A stretch of 64,000 nt of DNA from Faeciplasma sp964650705 (GTDB taxonomy: Bacteria > Bacillota > Clostridia > Oscillospirales > Ruminococcaceae), in assembly GCA_964650705.1 (NCBI GenBank), contig CAZYUJ010000004.1, positions 62,001-126,000 of the forward strand, in the 5' to 3' direction. The translations under genes were made by a program, and so were the position numbers. Below, piece by piece: positions 44,278-51,710 of this stretch; positions within the stretch are counted from its first letter, which is position 1; every line of letters begins with the position of its first letter. The notes under the pieces are model-generated. The model had not been told where the DNA came from. It did not search any database and saw only the letters and a program-made list of their open reading frames with translations.

Positions 44278-45057
44278 ATGACAAAAAAGCTAAAAGTGCT
44301 GATAGGCGACGATACAAAAGATTTCGGAGCAGCATGTGCCGATGTATTAAGAACGATGGGATTTTTCTGTATTTCCCGTCAGAAGGACGGATTGGTGCTC
44401 TTTGATGCGATAAAGGACGAGTCACCCGATGTAGCAATAGTTGATCTGTCTATGTCAGGGATCGATGCTATCGAACTGATAAAGAAGATCAACCGTTCAA
44501 GCTTCAAAAAGCCTGTGTTCATCGTTACATCACCGGTCGATAACCAGTTCGCTCAAATGCAGGTCATGCAAAGCGGCGCGGCATATTTTCTTATCCGACC
44601 GTTCGATTTCAAAATGCTCGGTGATAGGATCAACAGTCTTATGGGCTACGATATTTTCGACGAACAGCCGAAAATCCCCGTTGTTTCGCATCAACCCGAT
44701 CTGGAGGTCGTTGTCACCGAAATGATCCATCAGCTCGGCGTTCCTGCACACATCAAAGGATATCACTATTTGCGAAGCGCAATTCTGCATTGCATCCGTG
44801 ATGCCGAAATGCTCGAATGCGTAACCAAGCTTTTATATCCCACAGTTGCCGATGAATTCGATACAACGCCTTCCCGCGTTGAGCGTGCGATCCGCCACGC
44901 AATAGAGATTGCTTGGGACAGGGGAGACTTGGATACACTCAACTCCTTCTTCGGCTTCACAGTTAATACCGGCAAGGGCAAGCCCACAAATTCCGAGTTT
45001 ATAGCACTCATTACCGACAAAATAAAGCTCAGATATAAGCCTGCCGTAACTGCATAA
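44278..45057 (+). CDS. spo0A: Sporulation master regulator Spo0A homologue
   Basis: A 259-residue phosphorylation-dependent regulator. The receiver has the acidic pair D11 D12 and phosphoacceptor D56, but the usual MP after the aspartate is MS and the conserved receiver lysine before PF is arginine (LIRPFDF, residue 107). The C-terminal Spo0A domain is well kept (HQLGVPAHIKGYHYLRSAI, VERAIRHAIEIAW, NSFFGF, TNSEFIALITDKI). spoIVB, its usual neighbour, is not next to it. A ribosome site GAGGAG precedes the start. It could be the only Spo0A or a divergent paralogue. Confidence 0.93.
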   Translation: MTKKLKVLIGDDTKDFGAACADVLRTMGFFCISRQKDGLVLFDAIKDESPDVAIVDLSMSGIDAIELIKKINRSSFKKPVFIVTSPVDNQFAQMQVMQSGAAYFLIRPFDFKMLGDRINSLMGYDIFDEQPKIPVVSHQPDLEVVVTEMIHQLGVPAHIKGYHYLRSAILHCIRDAEMLECVTKLLYPTVADEFDTTPSRVERAIRHAIEIAWDRGDLDTLNSFFGFTVNTGKGKPTNSEFIALITDKIKLRYKPAVTA

Positions 45058-45061
45058 AACG

Positions 45062-45092
45062 ACCCGCACTCTGTTAAGGAGTGCGGGTTTTT
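45062..45092 (+). terminator. Terminator of spo0A
   Basis: ACCCGCACTC/GAGTGCGGGT with 7-base loop and TTTTT. Confidence 0.88.
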
Positions 45093-45119
45093 GTTGAAAT
45101 ACAGAACGATTTTTAAAAT

Positions 45120-45261
45120 GTATACTTTTCGAGAGTGATATTTTAAAGCGCAAAAATACCATCCAGTACACAAATTATAACATATTATGTATATTTGTCA
45201 ACAGAAAATAAGAAATTAATGTAATTTTTGTCTCCTACAATAAGGTATACTTTTTGAGAGT
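45120..45261 (+). repeat. Direct repeat GTATACTTTT(C/T)GAGAGT upstream of the SipW-type gene
   Basis: Two 17-base copies (45120-45136 and 45245-45261) differ at one base and are 125 bases apart. The second ends 36 bases before the gene. Both contain TATACT and could be promoter or regulator sites. Confidence 0.55.
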
Positions 45262-45297
45262 AATTGCCATTCAAATATTCAATATGGAGGAAAAATC

Positions 45298-47139
45298 ATG
45301 AAGAAAAACACAAAAAGTGCTCTTCTGCTCAGCGTAGTATCGATCATCGTATGCTGCACAATGCTCTTGGGCACAACAATGGCTTGGTTCACTGACAGTG
45401 TTACTTCGGCAAAGAATCAGATCATCGCAGGTAATCTTGATATCGTTCTTGAAATGTTCGTGGACGGTGAATGGATTGACGCTGAAGACGAGATAATACC
45501 TTTTGTAGCGGCTGACGGAAGATCCCAGGAGGAGATTCTTTGGGAGCCTGGCTGTACTTACAATATGGCACCTGTAAGAGTTCGTAATGTCGGAAACTTG
45601 TCTGCATATGTTGTAATTGGCATTCGAGGAGTTGACGGCGATGCTAAGCTTTTAGAAGCTATTGAATTCACAACGTATCTTGAAGAACTTGAAGCAGTAA
45701 ATGAGAAAGCATTAGAGGGCAGTAATTACAATGCTGATGGCAAGTCTGAAGTTAAGCCCATCACGGGTACACCCGACGGAACAGTTTTGTGGGATGAATT
45801 CTTAACTCCCAAGGGCGAGATCGCTCCCAACAATGGCCTTAATGACGCTTCTGCTTCTATTATTCTCTCAGGTCATATGTCTGAAGAAGCGGGTAATGAA
45901 TACAAGGGTCTTTCTATTGAAGGCATCACCATTACTGTTGTAGCCACACAGGCTGTTTATGAAGAAGACAGCTTTAACAAATATTATGACTTAAAGGCTG
46001 AACTTCCTAAGCTTGAGCTCCCCGCTGACACTTGGGATGGCACCGTCGATATCTCGTGGTATACCGATAACCCCGATGCTACTGAATATTCTCTCTCCAC
46101 GGCTGAACAGCTCGCAGGCTTGGCAGCGCTTGTTGACGCGCAGGGCGTGAGCACTTTAGGTATAGAGAACGAAATTACTCTTCCCGTAACATTTGAGGGT
46201 AAGACTATTAAGCTTACCTCGGACGTAGACCTTTACGCAGTGGATGAAAATGGTGAAAGAATAAGCTTTGATCCGATTGGCGATGATTATGCATTTGAAG
46301 GAACCTTCGATGGTCAAGATCATACAATTGCAAACCTATATCAGAGTGGCTGGGACTTCGGCTATGAATGGGGCAGCTACGGTTCTGTCGGTCTCTTCGG
46401 CGAGCTCAAGAATGCAACCGTTAAGAACGTAACGATTTCCGGAGCTGAAAGCCTCGTTGAGGGCGGCGACGTCGGTGGTATCACTGGTAGCGCAACCGGC
46501 ACCTGTGTCTTTGAAAACATTACCCTTGAGGATTCTGTTTTCGCAACCTACAACAACGGTAACGGCGGTATCATCGGCTGGTCGGGCGCAGGTGATTACA
46601 CCTTTAAGAATATCACCATCGGTGAGGATGTAGTTCTTGCAGGTCTTTGGGGCTCCTTCGACAGCTCCATCGGCGGTATTGTTGGTCAGGGTGAGCCCGG
46701 CGCAACCTACAACTTTGAAAACGTAGATATTGCTTGCCGTCTCGATGTTTACAATGACTGTACTGCTTCCTATGATTACTATAACTATCGTATGTGTGGT
46801 ATGATTATCGGTCGTTTGGCGAAGACTACTACGATTGATGGTACAAACTATCCTGATATGAGCCAGTACAACATCACATGTACGAACGTAACCGTTACTT
46901 ACGGCGAGTGGGCGAACTACCACTACTGCGAGCCTACACCAGGCTATAATAATGGACGTGGTATGCGTGTTGAACCCGGTTACGCCTATGACGGTCTTCC
47001 TGCTGATTATGACCACAGCCAGTGTGTGGATAATCATATGAATCTGATCCCATTTGACCAGATTTTCGGCGGTGCTCAGCTCGGTGTTAAGGGACTTCCT
47101 GCATACGACGGCGTAACTGTAATCTATAACAACAAATAA
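45298..47139 (+). CDS. SipW-type signal peptide surface protein with GLUG-like repeats
   Basis: A 613-residue exported protein. The N-terminus matches the SipW-dependent TasA/camelysin type: a long hydrophobic stretch followed by TMAWFTDSVTSAKNQIIAGN. The first 230 residues resemble the TasA-like beta-domain with PGCTYNMAPVRVRNVGNLSAY. The C-terminal half carries repeats such as VGGITGSATG, GGIIGWSGAG and GGIVGQGEPG, as in GLUG proteins, likely a beta-helix. There is no sortase motif. No SipW signal peptidase is in the window. A biofilm or spore-surface role is inferred. Confidence 0.82.
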   Translation: MKKNTKSALLLSVVSIIVCCTMLLGTTMAWFTDSVTSAKNQIIAGNLDIVLEMFVDGEWIDAEDEIIPFVAADGRSQEEILWEPGCTYNMAPVRVRNVGNLSAYVVIGIRGVDGDAKLLEAIEFTTYLEELEAVNEKALEGSNYNADGKSEVKPITGTPDGTVLWDEFLTPKGEIAPNNGLNDASASIILSGHMSEEAGNEYKGLSIEGITITVVATQAVYEEDSFNKYYDLKAELPKLELPADTWDGTVDISWYTDNPDATEYSLSTAEQLAGLAALVDAQGVSTLGIENEITLPVTFEGKTIKLTSDVDLYAVDENGERISFDPIGDDYAFEGTFDGQDHTIANLYQSGWDFGYEWGSYGSVGLFGELKNATVKNVTISGAESLVEGGDVGGITGSATGTCVFENITLEDSVFATYNNGNGGIIGWSGAGDYTFKNITIGEDVVLAGLWGSFDSSIGGIVGQGEPGATYNFENVDIACRLDVYNDCTASYDYYNYRMCGMIIGRLAKTTTIDGTNYPDMSQYNITCTNVTVTYGEWANYHYCEPTPGYNNGRGMRVEPGYAYDGLPADYDHSQCVDNHMNLIPFDQIFGGAQLGVKGLPAYDGVTVIYNNK

Positions 47140-47170
47140 TATTAGGCATCACCTTTAATAAACAACTACA

Positions 47171-47200
47171 AAAACCGCACCTCTTTCGGGGTGCGGTTTT
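47171..47200. terminator. Bidirectional terminator
   Basis: AAAACCGCACC/GGTGCGGTTTT between two convergent genes. Confidence 0.85.
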
Positions 47201-47205
47201 ATATG

Positions 47206-47940
47206 TTAATGTCTCTCGTCAAAATTGGTATACATCTCGCAAAAACGTCCTGCAAATGCAGGCGGCTCGTCTGCTGAGTATAAGTGTGAAATATCGCCGA
47301 AAGAAGCGCATCTGAATATCGCAATTCCGTCCTCACGTTCTTCTGTATTAAGAGTCGTTACAGAGGTCGGCGCCGCCATCATACCGTGCAACAGCGCAAT
47401 AGGGGATATGCTCAGAAGATGCCCCAACAAGAAGCACTCAAGCCCAAAGTGACAGAATAAAACGACCGTATCCATATTCGGATTGACCGCATCATAATAT
47501 CTTCCGTTTCGCTTATATCCGTGACGCTCCAACAGCTCGTCCAGCCCGTCGGTAACCTCTTTATAAAGCTCGGGCATCCTTCCTTCTTTCATGAAATCAA
47601 CGTTCATGAACCCTTGAGCATCATAAAGCCCGTCGATCTTAGTATAGAATGAGGGCAAGAAGTCCCACGATATTGTTGTTCGGTCATTTGGCATGTAAGG
47701 CAGTTTCACTTGACACTGACCAAACTCCTGAAGCCAGTTGCAGATGGTCGCCTCTCTGCCCATTTTCTTAAGTGTTAACGAGGCTGTATCCTTAGCTCGC
47801 CCAAGAGGTGAACAGTAAAACGCCTTTACATCAAGCTTTGATATTCTTTCTGCTAAAAGCTCTGCCTCACGCCAGCCTTTCTCGGTCAACGAATCTATAG
47901 AATAGTCGGGGTCACCGTGTCTTATAATAATAAGCTTCAT
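47206..47940 (-). CDS. Histidine phosphatase family protein
   Basis: A 244-residue phosphoglycerate mutase-like phosphatase. The catalytic RHG motif is at residue 7 (IIIRHGDPDYS), with the LTEKGWREAELLAERI follow-on and YCSPLGRAKDT near 58. The second catalytic histidine is in FCHFGLECFLLG. The substrate is unknown. It stands alone. Confidence 0.87.
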   Translation of the reverse strand: MKLIIIRHGDPDYSIDSLTEKGWREAELLAERISKLDVKAFYCSPLGRAKDTASLTLKKMGREATICNWLQEFGQCQVKLPYMPNDRTTISWDFLPSFYTKIDGLYDAQGFMNVDFMKEGRMPELYKEVTDGLDELLERHGYKRNGRYYDAVNPNMDTVVLFCHFGLECFLLGHLLSISPIALLHGMMAAPTSVTTLNTEEREDGIAIFRCASFGDISHLYSADEPPAFAGRFCEMYTNFDERH

Positions 47941-48011
47941 TTTGATCAGTCCTTTCCGTCAAGATTATAACATCATCACATGATTTTATCAAGTTTATGT
48001 TTTTATTTCTA

Positions 48012-48040
48012 TTGAATTTTCGGCGTTTATATGCTATTAT
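48012..48040 (+). promoter_or_regulatory. Promoter of galE
   Basis: TTGAAT and TATTAT with 17-base spacing. Confidence 0.6.
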
Positions 48041-48078
48041 AAAATCTCAAAGATATCCCGAATAAAGGAGTGTATTTT

Positions 48079-49104
48079 ATGTCTATTCTTGTAACAGGCG
48101 GTGCAGGATATATCGGTTCCCACACAGCTCTCGAGCTTCTCGAAAAAGGATACGAGGTCGTCGTGTTCGACAATCTTTCCAACTCCTGTGAGGAATCGCT
48201 TGTTCGTGTTCAAAAGCTTACTGGCAAGTCGTTGAAGTTCTATGAAGCTGATATGCTTGACCGTGCGGCTATGGATAGGATCTTCGATGAAAACCCCGAT
48301 ATAACAGCCGTTATCCATTTCGCAGGACTCAAAGCTGTCGGAGAATCGGTATTGAAGCCTACTGAATATTATTATAACAACATTTGCGGAACACTCACAC
48401 TTATCGAAGCGATGAAGGCTCACGGCTGTAAGAATATGATCTTCAGCTCATCTGCAACGGTATACGGAATCCCCGAAACGCCCCGGATAACCGAGCTTTT
48501 CCCTAAGGGACAGTGTTCCAATCCCTATGGCTGGACAAAGAGCATGATCGAACAGATCTTGATGGACGTTCACACTTCCGATCCTGAATGGAACGTTGCT
48601 TTGCTCAGATATTTCAACCCCATCGGTGCTCACAAGTCGGGCGAGATCGGTGAGGATCCACAGGGTATACCCAATAACCTCGTCCCGTATATTGCACAGG
48701 TTGCCGTTGGCAGACGGGAATATCTAAATGTATACGGCAACGATTATAATACTCCTGACGGCACAGGAATTCGCGATTATATCCACGTTGTTGATCTCGC
48801 TTTGGGTCACATTTGCGCGCTTGATATGATCAATAAGATGAACGGCGGTGTAAAGATATATAATCTTGGCACAGGAAGGGGATATTCCGTTATGGACGTT
48901 TTGCACGCCTATGAAAAGGCCTGCGGAAAAACCTTGCCTTATGTCATCGCTCCCAGACGTCCCGGTGATATTGATGAATACTTCTCCGATCCGTCCTTGG
49001 CTAAAGCTGAGCTTGGCTGGAGCGCACAGTATGATATTGACGAAATGTGCCGCGATTCCTGGAACTGGCAAAGCAAGAACCCTAACGGATATAAAGGCTG
49101 TTAA
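48079..49104 (+). CDS. galE: UDP-glucose 4-epimerase
   Basis: A cytosolic NAD-dependent enzyme that interconverts UDP-glucose and UDP-galactose for sugar use and surface glycans. The nucleotide motif VTGGAGYIGSH is near residue 5, the catalytic triad Ser in FSSSATVYG and the Tyr/Lys in NPYGWTKSMIEQ, with RYFNPIGAH following. Start 48079 has AAAGGAG upstream. The 341-residue length is normal. It has its own promoter. Confidence 0.93.
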   Translation: MSILVTGGAGYIGSHTALELLEKGYEVVVFDNLSNSCEESLVRVQKLTGKSLKFYEADMLDRAAMDRIFDENPDITAVIHFAGLKAVGESVLKPTEYYYNNICGTLTLIEAMKAHGCKNMIFSSSATVYGIPETPRITELFPKGQCSNPYGWTKSMIEQILMDVHTSDPEWNVALLRYFNPIGAHKSGEIGEDPQGIPNNLVPYIAQVAVGRREYLNVYGNDYNTPDGTGIRDYIHVVDLALGHICALDMINKMNGGVKIYNLGTGRGYSVMDVLHAYEKACGKTLPYVIAPRRPGDIDEYFSDPSLAKAELGWSAQYDIDEMCRDSWNWQSKNPNGYKGC

Positions 49105-49117
49105 GACGTCGTTCACG

Positions 49118-49208
49118 CTTTAATTAACAAAAAGTTTACAAAATCAATGCAATATTTTTGGCACTTTTGCACACTGCCCAATTTTGTAAAAAAACTTTGT
49201 GTTAATTG
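49118..49208. repeat. Long imperfect inverted repeat
   Basis: ATTAACAAAAAGTTTACAAAA near 49122 is mirrored by TTTTGTAAAAAAACTTTGTG and TTAAT near 49200, flanking about 37 bases. It may be a terminator after galE or a regulatory structure upstream of the miniature protein. Confidence 0.45.
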
Positions 49209-49233
49209 GCAATAGTAAAATCGCAAAAAGTTT

Positions 49234-49242
49234 TGTATAATA
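49234..49242 (+). promoter_or_regulatory. Extended -10 promoter of the miniature surface protein
   Basis: TTGTATAAT has an extended -10 (TG one base before TATAAT). No good -35 is visible. Confidence 0.45.
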
Positions 49243-49287
49243 TATTCATCAAAGCGAATATCGCTTAATTTTAAGGAGGAAATTTAA

Positions 49288-49503
49288 ATGAAAAAGTTAC
49301 TCGCTATGCTTTTGGCTCTTGTTTTGGCTCTTTCCATGCTCACCATGGCTGTTTTTGCTGAACCCAGCACTGAGGAAGAGGAAGTTGACAACGCTCCCGT
49401 TGTTGAAGAAACTCCCGAAGAAGTTCCCGCAACCGGTCTTGCTTTGGCAGTAATTCCTATGGTTCTCGCTGGCGCTGCTGTAGCAGTTTCCAAGAAGCAC
49501 TGA
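49288..49503 (+). CDS. Miniature exported protein with VPATG-TM-KKH tail
   Basis: A 71-residue protein with a signal peptide (MKKLLAMLLALVLALSML, cleavage after VFA), an acidic spacer of about 22 residues (EPSTEEEEVDNAPVVEETPE), and a sortase-like ending: VPATG, a 17-residue hydrophobic helix and KKH. After processing hardly any polypeptide would be displayed. AAGGAGG precedes the start and a strong terminator follows, so it is a single-gene unit. Function is unknown. No sortase is present in the window. Confidence 0.75.
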   Translation: MKKLLAMLLALVLALSMLTMAVFAEPSTEEEEVDNAPVVEETPEEVPATGLALAVIPMVLAGAAVAVSKKH

Positions 49504-49525
49504 TTTGAATTAATAGCTGATTAAT

Positions 49526-49553
49526 AAAACGCCGAAGTCAACTTCGGCGTTTT
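49526..49553 (+). terminator. Terminator of the miniature surface protein
   Basis: AAAACGCCGAAGT and its complement with a 2-base loop, T-rich tail. Confidence 0.88.
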
Positions 49554-49629
49554 ATTTTTTAGGTTTTCACCAAGAATTTTAAATATATTTTAAATAATGT
49601 ATTCAAATCTACAGATTTCTCTTTTTTCG

Positions 49630-49658
49630 TTGACAATTTATCTTTGATTTGCTAAAAT
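49630..49658 (+). promoter_or_regulatory. Promoter of xpt
   Basis: TTGACA and TAAAAT with 17-base spacing; transcription should start near 49665, leaving a leader of about 125 bases. Confidence 0.75.
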
Positions 49659-49664
49659 TACATT

Positions 49665-49790
49665 ATAGTTTTGCCAATATTGAAACAGATTACTTTTGCG
49701 CCGTATTGGTCAAACTCCGATCTCGGGTTTGACGACTTCCTTATCAAGAATAAGCAAGCCGTTTTTATTTTTTATTGGGAGTGTTACAGC
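49665..49790 (+). ncRNA. Structured leader of xpt with internal terminator
   Basis: The leader can form a first stem GCCAATA/TATTGGT enclosing 24 bases, then a hairpin GTCAAAC/GTTTGAC, then a terminator-like hairpin (49734-49761) followed by TTTTTATTTTTT. The conserved core of purine riboswitches is missing. An attenuation mechanism controlled by an unknown ligand or protein is likely. A leader frame runs through it but starts before the promoter would allow. Confidence 0.6.
49734..49773 (+). terminator. Attenuator hairpin upstream of xpt
   Basis: CTTAT/ATAAG with a CAAGA loop, extended by CGACTT against AAGCCG with mismatches, then a T-run that ends 18 bases before the xpt start. Confidence 0.65.
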
Positions 49791-50366
49791 ATGCAGGCAC
49801 TTATCGAAAAGATACTTACAGATGCAAAGATATGTCCCGGCAACATCATAAAGGTGGGCAATTTCCTCAATCATCAGTATGATACTGCTCTTTTGCGCGA
49901 AATGGGCACAGAGGTTGCACGCATGTATGAAAACGAAGGGGTCACAAAGATCTTGACTATCGAAGCATCAGGCATTGCCTTCGCGGCTGCTGTAGCTCTT
50001 GAAATGAATCTGCCCTTCGTATTTGCGAAGAAGCACGCATCATCTAACATCGGAAACGATAACTATACCGCAAAAGTACATTCCTATACTCACAATAATG
50101 ATTATAAGATCATCGTTCCTAAAGATTATTTGTCAAAGGATGATTGCGTCCTTATCTTAGACGACTTTTTGGCGAACGGTGCGGCTGCGCGCGGACTCAT
50201 CGAGATCGTTGAGGCTGCGGGTGCAAAGCTTGCGGGCGTTTGCACACAAATCGAAAAATGCTTCCAAGGCGGAGGCGACGAGCTCAGAAACAAGGGTATC
50301 CGTGTTGATTCCCTTGCGCTTGTCGAATCTATGTCTGACGGAGGCATAACTTTCCGTCAGGGCTAA
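49791..50366 (+). CDS. xpt: Xanthine phosphoribosyltransferase
   Basis: A purine-salvage enzyme making XMP from xanthine and PRPP. The 191 residues follow B. subtilis Xpt closely in pattern: MQALIEKI at the start, FLNHQYD, LTIEASGIAFA, the PRPP motif VLILDDFLANG near residue 125 and GGDELRNKGIRV near the end. The ATG at 49791 has GGGAG upstream; a longer frame would begin inside the leader. It is followed by a nucleoside-type ABC importer, so uptake and salvage are clustered. Confidence 0.94.
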   Translation: MQALIEKILTDAKICPGNIIKVGNFLNHQYDTALLREMGTEVARMYENEGVTKILTIEASGIAFAAAVALEMNLPFVFAKKHASSNIGNDNYTAKVHSYTHNNDYKIIVPKDYLSKDDCVLILDDFLANGAAARGLIEIVEAAGAKLAGVCTQIEKCFQGGGDELRNKGIRVDSLALVESMSDGGITFRQG

Positions 50367-50391
50367 AACCTCAGGCGGATTTTTAATTTTG

Positions 50392-50413
50392 TATGTAAAA
50401 GTGATTTTACATA
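50392..50413. promoter_or_regulatory. Palindrome upstream of the BMP lipoprotein
   Basis: TATGTAAAA and its exact complement with a GTGA centre, 44 bases before the BMP gene. It may be an operator or a hairpin in the intergenic mRNA. Confidence 0.45.
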
Positions 50414-50456
50414 AATAAAATTGGTCAAATGACCGCAATATTAGGAGGAATTTAAA

Positions 50457-51674
50457 ATGAAGAAGATACTTTCGATGCTTTTGGCATTCGCAATGCTTCT
50501 CACATGCATGGTTGCATTCTCTGCATGCGGCGATAACGCTGCTACAGGTGAACTCACTCTCGAAACCGTTAAGATCGGTGCTATCTACATCGGTGGCCAG
50601 AACGACACCGCAGGTTACACCTATGCTCACCACAACGGTATCACAACTGCTATGGAAAACCTCGGCATTCCTGCTGAGAACCTTTTCATCGTTGACAACG
50701 TCGCTGAAGACGACACTGCTGTTGCTAACGCTATCGACACTCTCGCCGGCAAGGGCTGCAACATCATCTTCGGTATCAGCTTTGGCTACCTCAACGCTAT
50801 GAACGCAGCAGCTGCAAAGGAAGAATACGCTAACATCGCATTCTCTCACGCAACAGGTTACCTCTCCAACGAGACTAACTACAACAACTACTTCGGCAGA
50901 ATCTACCAGGCAAGATATCTTTCCGGTATCGCTGCCGGTCTCAAGACTCTTGAGCTCGGCAACAACGCTGTTGGTTACGTTGCTGCTTACGGCACTGAAT
51001 ACGCTGAGACCTGCTCCGGTATCAACGCATTCGCAATGGGCGTTCTTTCCGTTAACCCTGACGCTCAGATCTACGTTAAGTCCATCAACACTTGGGCTGA
51101 TGAGACCCTCGAAAAGCAGGCTGCAGAAAGCCTTATCAACACCTATAACGTTTGCGTGATCGCTCAGCACTGTGACTCTGCACAGCCTCAGCTCGTTGCT
51201 GCTAACGCCGGTGTATTCGGCTGCGGATACAACTCCGATATGACCAGCCAGGCTCCTGCTTCTCACCTTACTGCTCCTATCTGGAACTGGGATGTATACT
51301 ATGGCACTGCTATCGAAGCTGTTGTTAACGCTCCCGCTTCTGAATTCGTTGACACTGTTGGTATCTACTACGGCGGTCTTAAGGAAGGCTTCGTAGACGT
51401 ATCTCCCGTTAACACTTCCGTTGCTTCCGAAGGTACCGAAGAGCTCATCTCCTTGGTTAAGGAACTTATCATCAGCGGCGAATGGGATGTATTCAGCGGC
51501 GTTAAGCTTTCCTACACTCAGGATGCTGACGGCAACTGGACTGTCGTTAAGACCGATGCTGACCTCGTTACCAACACAGGTGACGTAATCGTTGCTGCCG
51601 GCGGCGAATCTGTTGATGACGGCGTTATCAAGGGCAGCATGAACTACTATGTTGCAGGCGTTGTAGCTGAATAA
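50457..51674 (+). CDS. BMP-family ABC substrate-binding lipoprotein
   Basis: A 405-residue exported lipoprotein with a signal peptide and lipobox AFSAC. Family signatures are IGAIYIGGQNDTAGYTYAHHNG near residue 36, GRIYQARYLSGIAAG near 143 and GVFGCGYNSDM near 254. BMP/PnrA proteins bind purine nucleosides or related bases. Codon use is strikingly biased to preferred codons, suggesting high expression. Genes for the ATPase and two permeases follow directly, and xpt precedes it. Confidence 0.93.
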   Translation: MKKILSMLLAFAMLLTCMVAFSACGDNAATGELTLETVKIGAIYIGGQNDTAGYTYAHHNGITTAMENLGIPAENLFIVDNVAEDDTAVANAIDTLAGKGCNIIFGISFGYLNAMNAAAAKEEYANIAFSHATGYLSNETNYNNYFGRIYQARYLSGIAAGLKTLELGNNAVGYVAAYGTEYAETCSGINAFAMGVLSVNPDAQIYVKSINTWADETLEKQAAESLINTYNVCVIAQHCDSAQPQLVAANAGVFGCGYNSDMTSQAPASHLTAPIWNWDVYYGTAIEAVVNAPASEFVDTVGIYYGGLKEGFVDVSPVNTSVASEGTEELISLVKELIISGEWDVFSGVKLSYTQDADGNWTVVKTDADLVTNTGDVIVAAGGESVDDGVIKGSMNYYVAGVVAE

Positions 51675-51710
51675 TTAATTTGATCTTTACTTTCTGAAAG
51701 GATGTTACAT

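Noticed and set aside
49665..49790. Classical purine riboswitch before xpt
   Set aside because: The conserved three-way junction sequences are absent, although a terminator is present.
50157..51266. Long open frame antisense to the BMP lipoprotein
   Set aside because: Low-complexity Val/Ser composition reflects the complement of strongly biased codons; no start signals.
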